This document shows, piece after piece, positions 31,052-38,265 of a DNA stretch of 50,702 nucleotides. The position numbers and the translations under genes were made by a program. The notes below the pieces were generated by a model that was given only the letters and a program-made list of their open reading frames with translations, was not told the DNA's origin and ran no database searches. Numbering within the stretch: the first letter of the stretch is position 1; every line of letters starts with the position of its first letter. The stretch comes from DASRUP01 sp036397395 (GTDB lineage: Bacteria > Patescibacteriota > Minisyncoccia > Minisyncoccales > UBA10102), in contig DASWIZ010000007.1 of the NCBI GenBank assembly GCA_036397395.1, positions 1-50,702 of the forward strand. The letters are read 5' to 3'.

Positions 31052-31312
31052 TTATTTACTCAACTTCACCAGAAGTTTTTCGTATAGCCAGACGAAGGCG
31101 TACACGATACCAAACGTAATAACGGCAGCTTCAACCATTCCCGCGAGAATTCCTCCGATGCTTAAGTCAAAAAACATGTGCCACTGCCGCATTGCTTCAA
31201 CCGCCCCAGTGTACAAACCCATATTGCCCAGTACTCCCAACAAAAGCATTGCTCCTGCCGCTACTATGGCCGCGGCGCCCGACGAGGCGAGCGCGTGACT
31301 TTTTATGTTCAT
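31052..31312 (-). CDS. DUF5676-like small membrane protein
   Basis: 86 residues with two membrane helices. MNIKSHALASSGAAAIVAAG and a C-terminal YAFVWLYEKLLVKLS resemble the DUF5676 family, which often sits next to heavy-metal genes. A WHMFFDLSIGG loop with His and Met lies between the helices. Function unknown; as second gene of the csoR operon it is probably copper-induced. Confidence 0.65.
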   Translation of the reverse strand: MNIKSHALASSGAAAIVAAGAMLLLGVLGNMGLYTGAVEAMRQWHMFFDLSIGGILAGMVEAAVITFGIVYAFVWLYEKLLVKLSK

Positions 31313-31351
31313 AGATATTGCAAAATTTGTTTGTTACCTCGACCTTTGATA

Positions 31352-31624
31352 TTACGACTTTTTCTGCGCCAGCTTGTACACCGATAGAATTTCTTTTGTT
31401 GCTTTTTTCTCCTCACCAGATCGCATCTGCTCAATAACGTGTGTCGAAAGATGGTTTTCCAGCATTAAATCTTCCACGCCAGCAAGCGCCTCCTTGATTG
31501 CAGAAGATTGGTTGATAATGTCGATGCAATATTTCTCGTCCTGCACCATGCGCTCTAATCCGCGCACCTGTCCCTCGATAATTTTGAGCCGCCGAACAAC
31601 TTTTTTCTTAATATCCTGCTTCAT
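31352..31624 (-). CDS. csoR: CsoR-family copper-sensing repressor
   Basis: 90 residues from MKQDIKKKVVRRLKIIEGQV, the CsoR/RcnR (DUF156) helical fold. The metal residues are Cys33 (KYCIDII), His58 and His62 (NHLSTHV). CsoR normally uses Cys-His-Cys, so the third ligand is His here. In the absence of copper the tetramer binds operator DNA. The start at 31624 is set by a TTGACA/TATCCT promoter ending 6 nt upstream, which contains a CsoR-like palindrome in its spacer, so the operon csoR-DUF5676-Met-rich-copB is probably autoregulated. Ligand change could shift metal preference. Confidence 0.87.
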   Translation of the reverse strand: MKQDIKKKVVRRLKIIEGQVRGLERMVQDEKYCIDIINQSSAIKEALAGVEDLMLENHLSTHVIEQMRSGEEKKATKEILSVYKLAQKKS

Positions 31625-31630
31625 ACATCC

Positions 31631-31660
31631 AGGATACCCCCCAGGGGTATCCCCTGTCAA
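31631..31660 (-). promoter_or_regulatory. Copper-operon promoter with CsoR-like operator in the spacer
   Basis: Minus strand TTGACA (31655-31660), 18 nt, TATCCT (31631-31636), 6 nt to ATG 31624. ATACCCC-CCA-GGGGTAT (31634-31650), a perfect 7+3+7 palindrome of the G-tract type bound by CsoR, lies between and overlapping -35 and -10. Confidence 0.8.
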
Positions 31661-32553
31661 CCCCCCTTGTCCACCCCTGGGGTGGACAAGGGTTCTTTAG
31701 TCAGTTCGGCTGCCGCAATAAATGCGATACCCCAAACAATAGCCGCAAGGCTCCAAACAAGACCAATGCTCGATTCAGCGTTTGGCAATACTATCGAAGC
31801 TGTGCCGAGAAAAATCGGAAGAAATCCAGCAACCCACGCCGCCAGCCGCCAGCCGCGAGGCCTAAAACTCGCCAAGAGACCCACTAGGAGGATAATAAAA
31901 CTGAAAGCGGCCATGTTGCGATAGTGGCCTTGGGCGGCATGCTCTTGATCTTCATGTTCGTCGTTAGCGCCCATATCTTGCGATAGTTCCTGATTGTCTG
32001 CTGGATTACCACCGTGCACGGCAGGTCCTTGGTGGTCAATGTCAATTCCAATGGTAATGCCCTCGCCCCCGGTCTGCAGGTTAATATTTGTGGCTGCGAA
32101 CATAAACAAAGGCGCAACTGCGATAACAACCAACGTGAGCAATACTTTATTTACTTTCGCAGTACGAATCCAGTTAAACAAGCCAAGCCCCGCCGGATGC
32201 AGAATTGTTGCGATAAGCGTCAATCCGCCAAAAATAATAAAGAGCGGCTGCGGAACCCAGTTATTTGTGAGAGCGGCGGTCGCAATCATTGCAACCCAAA
32301 CAACTAGCGCTATCAGCTGACCTGCAAAATTTTCCTTGGGCTTGAAAAGCTGGCTGGCAAGTCCCGCTGCGGCCGTCGCAATAACGAGCGCAAACACAAG
32401 TTCGTGAATAAGATTGTGAGTATCTCCTGTGTAGATAAAATCGAAATGTCCCATAGCAGACATCCAGTTGCCGGGCAAAAACATTAGCACATTGATTACC
32501 CCAAGAAATCCTAAATATGCCAGCACAACAAGCGAGAACGCGAAATGTTTCAT
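31657..32553 (-). CDS. Polytopic membrane protein of unknown function, His/Asp loop
   Basis: 298 residues with about eight membrane helices. A long loop near the middle (GIDIDHQGPAVHGGNPADNQ, then DEHEDQEHAAQGHY) is rich in His, Asp and Glu and could bind metal. Not recognised further. Its start overlaps the AbrB-like gene's end by 4 nt, so they form one operon pointing toward csoR. The last nine residues (STPGVDKGG) are encoded by palindrome family B, so the original C-terminus was replaced or extended by that element. The stop overlaps the -35 box of the csoR promoter. Confidence 0.7.
   Translation of the reverse strand: MKHFAFSLVVLAYLGFLGVINVLMFLPGNWMSAMGHFDFIYTGDTHNLIHELVFALVIATAAAGLASQLFKPKENFAGQLIALVVWVAMIATAALTNNWVPQPLFIIFGGLTLIATILHPAGLGLFNWIRTAKVNKVLLTLVVIAVAPLFMFAATNINLQTGGEGITIGIDIDHQGPAVHGGNPADNQELSQDMGANDEHEDQEHAAQGHYRNMAAFSFIILLVGLLASFRPRGWRLAAWVAGFLPIFLGTASIVLPNAESSIGLVWSLAAIVWGIAFIAAAELTKEPLSTPGVDKGG
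31664..31692. repeat. Palindrome family B, copy 1
   Basis: CCCTTGTCCACCCC, one base, GGGGTGGACAAGGG; perfect 29 nt, inside the 3' end of the membrane-protein gene. Confidence 0.85.
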
Positions 32554-32810
32554 TTACTTTTTTTAGCAACTTCGTTAATCATCTTTAGCTTTTTTGAAAG
32601 ATGAGATGTGATCTTTTCGATATGTGAAAGTTTTGCAACCGCCAGCATATCGTCATCCATGCCGAAAACCAACAAGCGGTCGCCCTTTTTCAATTTCATA
32701 TTCTTTCGCGCTTCTTGGGGAATAACAATTTGCCCCTTTTCTCCAACGGTGGCTGTGCCGTAAAATTGTCCTTCAGGATGTACGTGGTTATTGTTCATTG
32801 ACATATTCAT
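32550..32810 (-). CDS. SpoVT/AbrB-domain transcriptional regulator
   Basis: 86 residues from the MNMSMNNNHVHPEG start; ATGs two and four codons later are possible. YGTATVGEKGQIVIPQEARKNMKLKKGDRLLVFG is the swapped-hairpin AbrB DNA-binding domain in full. The C-terminal helix (LSKKLKMINEVAKKSK) may dimerise. Usually such small proteins are transition-state regulators or antitoxins; no toxin gene is adjacent, and the next gene is a membrane protein. A consensus promoter (TTGACA, 18 nt, TATACT) lies 23 nt upstream, so a start further upstream is excluded. Confidence 0.85.
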   Translation of the reverse strand: MNMSMNNNHVHPEGQFYGTATVGEKGQIVIPQEARKNMKLKKGDRLLVFGMDDDMLAVAKLSHIEKITSHLSKKLKMINEVAKKSK

Positions 32811-32833
32811 ACAAGTTAGAAAAGTATGACTTA

Positions 32834-32863
32834 AGTATAGCAACCCCCAACTGGCACTGTCAA
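32834..32863 (-). promoter_or_regulatory. Promoter of the AbrB-like operon
   Basis: Minus strand TTGACA (32858-32863), 18 nt, TATACT (32834-32839). Leader of about 16 nt without Shine-Dalgarno. Confidence 0.75.
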
Positions 32864-32877
32864 GTTCCCTCGTCCAC

Positions 32878-32908
32878 CCCCTTGTCCACCCCTGGGGTGG
32901 ACAAGGGG
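32878..32908. repeat. Palindrome family B, copy 2, left flank of Y1 pseudogene
   Basis: Perfect 15+1+15 palindrome (CCCCTTGTCCACCCC arm); a partial extra arm CGTCCACCCC precedes it. It ends 26 bp before the transposase ATG. Confidence 0.88.
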
Positions 32909-32933
32909 AAAAAAGACATGATATACTCTAAAC

Positions 32934-33555
32934 ATGCAACGAAAAGACGTGCTCACTACCGACAACATCTACCACATAATGAGCAAAAGTATTGCCGGCT
33001 ATTCTATTTTCAACTCGGATATGGAATATAAACGAATGCTGCAAATACTTCGCTTCTTTTCCTATGCAGGGAACCCTTTGAAATTCTCTCGGTTTATGAC
33101 ATCCCCTCTTGTCCAAAAGCAAGGATTTGAACAAGCAGTAAGGGAGTCAACGGAAGAAAGCGACAAAATTGAAACAACTGCGCGACAACGGCATCTCTCT
33201 TTATGCCAGCAACTTCCTCAACACCTACGCTCGATATTTTAATACGAAACATAACCGCAAAGGACATCTATGGGCAGACCGCTTTAAGAATGTTCCCATA
33301 GAATCAGATGAACAGCTTTTGCACCTTAGCAGGTACATTCATCTTAATCCCGTAAGTGCTGGTTTGGTAAACGATGCTGGCAAATGGAAATATTCATCGT
33401 ACGCTGAATACATAACGCCCGAGCTAATCGCGTACCCTCTCTGCGACTTTCGCGATTTGATTAAAGAATCCCCTAAAAACTACCGTGTCTTTGTTAGTGA
33501 TCGTGCGGAGTACCAACGAAAGCTTGCCAAAATCAAGAAACTCGCAATAGTGTAA
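32934..33555 (+). pseudogene. Y1 (IS200-like/RAYT) transposase, inactivated
   Basis: The N-terminal part (TTDNIYHIMSKSIAGYSIFN; EYKRMLQILRFF) and C-terminal part (NGISLYASNFLNTYARYFNT with the catalytic Tyr; RKGHLWADRFKN; HLSRYIHLNPVSAGLV) are typical of Y1 single-strand transposases. They lie in two different frames joined near 33155-33170, and the segment that should carry the HUH motif (family CLMPxHxHL) between them is absent. So it has a frameshift plus a deletion of the catalytic His pair. It is bracketed by family-B palindromes, as RAYT genes are by REP elements. Confidence 0.85.
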
Positions 33556-33593
33556 ACCCCTGTCCACCCCAGGGGTGGACACGGGGTTTACAC
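33551..33593. repeat. Palindrome family B, copy 3, extended form
   Basis: A stem of about 21 pairs with one bulged base, core GTCCACCCC-A-GGGGTGGAC and outer GTGTAAACCCC/GGGGTTTACAC. Its two arms supply the stop codons of the transposase (33553-33555) and of the convergent gene (33588-33590); it may also serve as their terminator. Confidence 0.85.
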
Positions 33594-35084
33594 TCCGCAG
33601 CTGGCGCCGCCTTTTTGCTCGGGCATAAGATTTGGGATTTTTGCCACTTCTGCCTGAACGTTACGGCTCCCGGTGGCGCTGGAAAACTCTTTGCCCATTA
33701 CGAGTTTTGCGTCAACATTCTGCCAATCGATGTTCTCCACGGCTTTCAGATACAAAGCTGTTTGGATGTAGTTGTGAGGAAACCAGAATGAGTTGAATGC
33801 AAGAGCCTCACGATATAGTTCGTTTTCGCTCAATCCTTGCGAGGCGCCAAGTTGCAGAAGCCCAAGCAGAGCCGACCCGTGATTACAATCTTGAAAAAAC
33901 GTTGAGTTGTTGCAGCATGGCCGGTAGGTGTTTTGCGCAACCTTTGTTACAAGCGCCTCTTGCTCGGGCGTAAGCTCCACAATATCGAACTTGTTGAAAT
34001 ACGCGCCTCCGTTTTCTTCTCTGCCCAAGTTCCAACCGCCAGTCGAGGCAAAATTGAACAGCGATTTGCCCTGAACAGGGCTTTCTGTGTTTGATGACAT
34101 GTAATTTGCAAGTCCTAAGGGCCACATAAGATTTACGTAGTAGTTCGCGTTTTCTCGCGTAAGAAGTATCGGCGTTGCAGACGGCGCGTCAAGAATGTTT
34201 TCTAACTCCGCGGGAAGGCCGCCGCGATCCTGGTAAATCGCCAGAAATTTATCGCGGTCAATCACGCCGTTCTGCGCAAGTCGTATCACGCTGTCGCCAA
34301 GCGCGATCTTGCTCTGAAAACCATTTTCCGGCAGGACTTTTGCCACCACTTCGTCGAACAATGCATTGCCTGTTGCTGAAACATTTGTGCTATAGAGCGT
34401 ATTGTCTCCGGGGTTTAGTATGCTGCTTTGGCTCAAAACTTTGGCGATAATCGGCTCTGCTTTCAACATATCCCAACTAAACGCGGATAAAACCAAGGTT
34501 ACCGCCAACAATCCGGCAAGCCAAGGCCAATCAGCCTTTTTGAAAGAATGGTCTTTGGGCGCGGGACACACGCCGTTTTCGCAATCGGCCCTAAGCTTTT
34601 TTAAATCCCTTTTCGTAAGCCAGATCGGCAGGGCCAGCAACCCGAACGAAAGCGCTTTGAGCTCAAGCCCGCCAAGCGGAAAAGCGGCAAGCCCTCCGGC
34701 GATTCCGATTGCGGAAAGAAGTGTTGAGCCGCACACAGGACAAGCGGATGCTCCAATGCCCACTAATGACCCTAGCCCGGTTCCGCTCTGTATTTTGAGT
34801 TTGGGAAAACCAAATTTTCTCCAACGATACACGAGAAGCGGAATGTTTATACCAAATAGGGCAATCGCCCCAAGCGTTAAGATTACATACGGCCAGAAGT
34901 AAAAAGGCGTGCTGTATGTGTTGGTAATGACATTGGTAATTGCCGAATCAAGAAGAAGTATGCGGTACAGTACAAGGAAAAACGCCAGCGACGAAGCTAA
35001 ACCGATCAAACCGTAAAATAGCTTGGTGGAGACACTACTCCAGTCGATCGTATCGTTATGTTCTTGTTCAATTGTTTTAACCAT
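33588..35084 (-). CDS. Membrane protein with Cys-rich extracytoplasmic domain
   Basis: 498 residues, family not recognised. The first 180 residues hold four to five membrane helices with SACPVCGSTLLSAIGIAGG in one of them and a cytoplasmic CENGVC loop. After a further helix (LAGLLAVTLVLSAFSW) comes a soluble domain of about 280 residues. That domain contains ELTPEQEALVTKVAQN, RPCCNNSTFFQDCNHGSA, SENELYREALAF and a KGGASCGV end. The segment from ELTPE through the Cys pair to the ENEL helix parallels the secreted protein encoded just upstream, so the two share a cysteine domain. Metal or thiol handling is likely by analogy with MerT-type CPxC helices, but unproven. Confidence 0.65.
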   Translation of the reverse strand: MVKTIEQEHNDTIDWSSVSTKLFYGLIGLASSLAFFLVLYRILLLDSAITNVITNTYSTPFYFWPYVILTLGAIALFGINIPLLVYRWRKFGFPKLKIQSGTGLGSLVGIGASACPVCGSTLLSAIGIAGGLAAFPLGGLELKALSFGLLALPIWLTKRDLKKLRADCENGVCPAPKDHSFKKADWPWLAGLLAVTLVLSAFSWDMLKAEPIIAKVLSQSSILNPGDNTLYSTNVSATGNALFDEVVAKVLPENGFQSKIALGDSVIRLAQNGVIDRDKFLAIYQDRGGLPAELENILDAPSATPILLTRENANYYVNLMWPLGLANYMSSNTESPVQGKSLFNFASTGGWNLGREENGGAYFNKFDIVELTPEQEALVTKVAQNTYRPCCNNSTFFQDCNHGSALLGLLQLGASQGLSENELYREALAFNSFWFPHNYIQTALYLKAVENIDWQNVDAKLVMGKEFSSATGSRNVQAEVAKIPNLMPEQKGGASCGV

Positions 35085-35093
35085 ATCAGTAGA

Positions 35094-35705
35094 TTAGTGA
35101 TGGTGTTCGCTGTCGCCGCCGCACCCGTCGGAAAGATTCCATACTTCGGTGAGCTGTTCGCCAGTAAAACCGTGGTTTTTAATGAGATATTTTCCTAAGC
35201 CGCCGTACACATACCACCGCCAGCACTTGCAGCAGCAAGGCCCTTTTTCGCTTGAGTTTTGCATGGCGTAGTCGTACGCTTGCTGTTCTTCCGGCGTTAA
35301 CTCCATGTCGTAGTATAATAGTAACTCTTTTGCAAGCTTCGCCTCAATATTGTAGGGGTCGTCGGGGATTTTCTCGATGTTCTGGCCGGCAACGGATTTA
35401 AATTTCACTAAACCTTCAACCTGCTCTGAATAGCGATGAATTGACATTGGGCTGCAGCAAGAACCCTGGAGCCGCGCGTCGTCTGGCATTTCGGCTATAG
35501 AATCTTTGAACCCGCCAGAACACGATGAGTTGCCGTTTTGGGCCAAGTAGTCGAACTGCGCCGCAAAAGCTTCGCTTACAGGGGCAGATGAATTTTCGTC
35601 CGAAGAACGGTTTGAGAGGTCAAACACGGATCCAGAGGAAAGGTAGAGATATCCTCCGGCAAGAGTAGCGATAGCGACAAGAACAATTGGTAATTTTGTA
35701 TTCAT
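35094..35705 (-). CDS. Secreted Cys-rich protein paired with the 33588 gene
   Basis: 203 residues: signal anchor (LPIVLVAIATLAGGYLYL), low-complexity Ser/Asn linker, then cysteine motifs NSSCSGGF, GSCCSPMSIH, and KGPCCCKCWRWYVYGGLGKYL, ending with DGCGGDSEHHH. It has ten or more cysteines, several vicinal, plus a terminal His3. The ELTPEEQQAYDYAMQN helix before PCCCKCW and the TGEQLTEVWN helix after it match the order in the 33588 protein. The motifs suggest soft-metal (Cu, Hg, As) or heme binding outside the cell; not assigned to a family. It lies 9 nt upstream of the 33588 gene. Confidence 0.68.
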   Translation of the reverse strand: MNTKLPIVLVAIATLAGGYLYLSSGSVFDLSNRSSDENSSAPVSEAFAAQFDYLAQNGNSSCSGGFKDSIAEMPDDARLQGSCCSPMSIHRYSEQVEGLVKFKSVAGQNIEKIPDDPYNIEAKLAKELLLYYDMELTPEEQQAYDYAMQNSSEKGPCCCKCWRWYVYGGLGKYLIKNHGFTGEQLTEVWNLSDGCGGDSEHHH

Positions 35706-36171
35706 GATAGTTTTTTAAGATATAAGCAAACCCCGCGCGTGCTGGCGCGTAAATTTTCGGCTTGAGAATACCGCTTGAAAAAGCAATAAGAAGACGGTCA
35801 AAAACTTTGCCGAGGTTGATTTTGTAATGGGCAAGCAATCGCGCCGAGAATGCGGGCAATTCTTTGGGTTGTGCGCGTAACTTTATAGGCCCAACGAATG
35901 CTAAGGCTAGCAAGGTTGTTGCGAATGCAAGAAGTTTTATTGGTATGCCGGTAACTGCTTCTTGCCATTTGGCAATATGCTCTGCAACGTTCATTTGGCA
36001 CATTGTTGTTTGATCCGCCATAAACGGGCAAGAAGACATTTCGCCATTAGCCATTTCCATTCCTATCCCCATGCCAAAAACGCTCATAAAAATAAACGAA
36101 ACAAGCACAAATAGCATAAGATTTTCAGAAAGTTTTCCGTATAACCCAAGCATTGTTTTCATTATACCCAA
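35620..36171 (-). CDS. Small membrane protein, Met/Cys-rich loop
   Basis: 183 residues as read; the last 29 overlap the next gene's signal sequence (86-nt overlap) and look like read-through. Two membrane helices flank a loop with MEMANGEMSSCPFM and TTMCQMNVAEHI, rich in Met and Cys and apt for Cu(I) or other soft metals. A third amphipathic helix and RLLIAFSSGILKPKIY follow. The overlap is longer than normal coupling, so the original stop near 35700 may have been lost by mutation. Third from the end of a four-gene operon starting with DoxX. Confidence 0.6.
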   Translation of the reverse strand: MGIMKTMLGLYGKLSENLMLFVLVSFIFMSVFGMGIGMEMANGEMSSCPFMADQTTMCQMNVAEHIAKWQEAVTGIPIKLLAFATTLLALAFVGPIKLRAQPKELPAFSARLLAHYKINLGKVFDRLLIAFSSGILKPKIYAPARAGFAYILKNYHEYKITNCSCRYRYSCRRISLPFLWIRV

Positions 36172-36184
36172 AGGCTAGCTTTTT

Positions 36185-36667
36185 TCAACCGAGCCAGGCT
36201 TTGTTTTTAGAAACCATGTTGTCCAGTCCCCAGGTACGCCCTGCCGCAAAGGCTGCGAGCGCCAGCAAAGCCAAAGCGTATATTGTATGCTCATCTACCA
36301 ACACGGCATGCTCGCCGATATAGGGTACCATAATTTGTGGAAAAAACTCAAACGCTTTCATTTCCACCACCGGGAAATAATACAAAAGCATTAACATGGC
36401 GCCGCCCAAAGAACTTAGGCGCACAAAAACTCCCAGCAAAAGCGAAACACCCAAAAGCGTAAGCCCCCATTCGTTTACAATGTTAATAAAAGGAAGAATT
36501 GAGGGCGAGGCCAGCCACGCGTAAAATTCCGGAAATGTTTTTGCGTTGTTTAAATACCCAGCCGCCGACCAGTTCGGGTCCAACACTTTTGTTATCCCCG
36601 CGTAAAACATTAACCACCCCAATCCAATCCGCAATAAAAATATTGATACTTTTTCGTATATTGTCAT
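36185..36667 (-). CDS. DoxX-family membrane protein
   Basis: 160 residues with four membrane helices. RIGLGWLMFYAGITKVLDP near the N-terminus and NEWGLTLLGVSLLLGVFVRL in the middle are the DoxX/DoxD (thiosulfate:quinone oxidoreductase small subunit-like) pattern. In other bacteria DoxX proteins work with thiol-redox and exported copper or radical-defence proteins. TATAAT (36677-36682) ends 9 nt before the ATG and TTGGTT is at the -35 position, so this gene starts the cysteine-rich operon with a leaderless mRNA. Confidence 0.85.
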   Translation of the reverse strand: MTIYEKVSIFLLRIGLGWLMFYAGITKVLDPNWSAAGYLNNAKTFPEFYAWLASPSILPFINIVNEWGLTLLGVSLLLGVFVRLSSLGGAMLMLLYYFPVVEMKAFEFFPQIMVPYIGEHAVLVDEHTIYALALLALAAFAAGRTWGLDNMVSKNKAWLG

Positions 36668-36676
36668 ACAAAATAT

Positions 36677-36682
36677 ATTATA
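36677..36682 (-). promoter_or_regulatory. -10 box of the DoxX operon
   Basis: TATAAT on the minus strand, 9 nt to ATG 36667; TTGGTT about 16 nt upstream. Confidence 0.65.
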
Positions 36683-36738
36683 CCTCTTTCAACTCCCCAA
36701 CCAAAACAATTTATCCCCCGCAACCAAAAAATCCCCGT

Positions 36739-36772
36739 GTCGCTTGTACGTCCGATCGGACTCACAAGCGAC
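36739..36772. repeat. Nested palindrome
   Basis: GTCGCTTGT/ACAAGCGAC arms surround the perfect palindrome GTCCGATCGGAC. No copy elsewhere in the window. Confidence 0.7.
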
Positions 36773-36809
36773 CAGCCAATTTGCCTCCCGGAAATAGTAT
36801 GGTAACTGC

Positions 36810-36845
36810 GGTACTTGGGAACCGCGATCGCGGTTCCCAAGTACC
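36810..36845. repeat. Perfect 36-nt palindrome
   Basis: Every base pairs: arm GGTACTTGGGAACCGCGA, no spacer. It lies 30 bp beyond the stop of the nuclease gene and 140 bp from the DoxX start. No T-tract. It would cruciform readily in DNA or act as a dyad operator. Confidence 0.85.
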
Positions 36846-36874
36846 TGCTGTTTAACGTCGCACTTTAAACACTC

Positions 36875-37696
36875 TTACACCAAACTGTAGGCTTCGGCGA
36901 GAAGGCGTTTGGATATGGCGGGGTTTAGGGCGAACTTTTTTTGCAGGTCTTGGGCGGAGTGGTGGAGCAAGTCGCGCACGAACATAAGTTTCTGGCTGGC
37001 GAATTGCTCGCGGACGTGGCGGTTTGCCGAAGGCAATACGGTTATGGGGTACAACGACTTTTGCTCGATAAGCTGCTCCAAACTCCCCTGCTTTGGCCAA
37101 TGCCAACCTAACAGCTCCATGTCCATGCAATTGCCGTATTTTATGGCGCTGGTGGTAAATTTCGTGTTCGTAACCACCCAGGCCTTGTGCTTTTTTGACT
37201 CAAACTTTTTGTGCGCGGCGGCAATATCCAAAAACCTGGCATACGAATACATTGCCACTTTTACGTCGGTTTTTAAGCCGCGGCGATTATGATACTTTAA
37301 TTCCATTATATGATGCACGCCTTCTTTCTCTCCCAAAATGTCGATCTCGTGCGAAACGCAATGCCCTCGCATTATTTTCCCTACCGTGGTTTTGTACCCA
37401 TACTCTTGCAACACCGCGGCTACGTATTCTTCAAAGTAAAAACCGGCCGGCCCCAGCTCCATAAGAGCTTTTTTGAGCTGGTACTTGGCGGCCAACAACA
37501 AACTTTCTTCCTGCAAATACTTTGCGGTTTTCTTTGCGATTTCTTCAGTGGTGGCGTTTTTTGCAATTTCGCGCTCCACCAAACCGCACACCTTATTTAC
37601 CACTGCGCGCGGCGCGCCTGCTCTCTGCAGGGATCGACAGAGCTTGTCACGGCTAAACTCCTCGGTTTCACCCGATGCTTTTACGATATCTATCAT
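36875..37696 (-). CDS. ATP-cone domain fused to Mrr-like PD-(D/E)xK nuclease
   Basis: 273 residues. The first 80 form an ATP-cone (IDIVKASGETEEFSRDKLCR, ATTEEIAKKTAKYL), a nucleotide-sensing domain known from ribonucleotide reductases and NrdR. The second part opens with FYFEEYVAAVLQEYGY and holds HEIDILGEKEG and IMELKYHNRRG, the Asp and ExK of restriction-endonuclease-like (Mrr/DUF234-like) folds. A C-terminal helical tail (LMFVRDLLHHSAQDLQKKF) looks helix-hairpin-helix-like. Such fusions are widespread with unproven function; nucleotide-gated DNA cleavage is plausible. No methylase is adjacent. Confidence 0.8.
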   Translation of the reverse strand: MIDIVKASGETEEFSRDKLCRSLQRAGAPRAVVNKVCGLVEREIAKNATTEEIAKKTAKYLQEESLLLAAKYQLKKALMELGPAGFYFEEYVAAVLQEYGYKTTVGKIMRGHCVSHEIDILGEKEGVHHIMELKYHNRRGLKTDVKVAMYSYARFLDIAAAHKKFESKKHKAWVVTNTKFTTSAIKYGNCMDMELLGWHWPKQGSLEQLIEQKSLYPITVLPSANRHVREQFASQKLMFVRDLLHHSAQDLQKKFALNPAISKRLLAEAYSLV

Positions 37697-37704
37697 AGAC
37701 GACT

Positions 37705-38265
37705 CTAGTCGTACGTTTTGCCCGTCATTTGGGGCACATACTCGGGCCCTTTGTCGCGGTATCTCGCGATAAAGTCGAGGATCCTCCCTTCGACTTCGCT
37801 CAAGGCAAGTTGCTCAAGGTCAAACGCATCCAACCTTGTCCACGCGGCCAAGGCAATATCCGTATCGTTTGCAGCGCGGGGCGTGAGGATCACCCGCGCT
37901 TGATTCCCCAAAATATCTTTGAGCGCTTCAATTACTTCTCCGCCCACGTCCGGCTTGTACGACACCCAAATTCTCCCGTGCTCCAAGCTGTGCACCAATG
38001 CTTCGTCGGGTTTTTCCGTATCATACATTCTGTCGAGCAACGGAATTGGCCAGTGAGAACCGGAAGTAGGCGGGTTTGATTGATAGGACACCTCTGTTCC
38101 TTCTGCCACGTGCGTGGCCCCTTCATGCGGCATTGCTTGCGAATAATCGGGGCCGGTAGGTTCTTCGGCTTGCGGCGCACCGCTCGGATTCGTGAAGGTA
38201 AATAAGGCGACAAGGCCGCCTGCCACCAAAATGCCTACCCCGCCCCAAAGAAGTATTTGCTTCAT
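37705..38265 (-). CDS. DUF3105 membrane-anchored protein with in-frame element
   Basis: 186 residues: N-terminal anchor (GGVGILVAGGLVALFTF), Pro/Glu linker and a DUF3105 domain with SYQSNPPTSGSHWPIPL, ALVHSLEHGRIWVSYKPD and a terminal YRDKGPEYVP. The His residues of NPPTSGSH and HSLEHG suggest a metal site; the domain's function is unknown. LALSEVEGR near residue 155 is encoded by a palindromic element (37786-37812) inserted in frame before the last strand. Its start overlaps the DsbA-like gene by 4 nt, so the two are coupled. Confidence 0.82.
   Translation of the reverse strand: MKQILLWGGVGILVAGGLVALFTFTNPSGAPQAEEPTGPDYSQAMPHEGATHVAEGTEVSYQSNPPTSGSHWPIPLLDRMYDTEKPDEALVHSLEHGRIWVSYKPDVGGEVIEALKDILGNQARVILTPRAANDTDIALAAWTRLDAFDLEQLALSEVEGRILDFIARYRDKGPEYVPQMTGKTYD
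37786..37812. repeat. Intragenic palindromic element, copy 1
   Basis: CCCTTCGACTTCGCTCAAGG plus GCAAG; read on the minus strand as LALSEVEG. Same element as 42382-42410, there read in another frame. Confidence 0.7.

Noticed and set aside
32934..33555. Programmed frameshift in the Y1 transposase
   Set aside because: No slippery site is evident at the junction and the catalytic HUH segment is missing, so plain decay is simpler.
36824..36831. Cyanobacterial HIP1 octamer GCGATCGC
   Set aside because: A single occurrence at the centre of a larger palindrome; gene content is not cyanobacterial.
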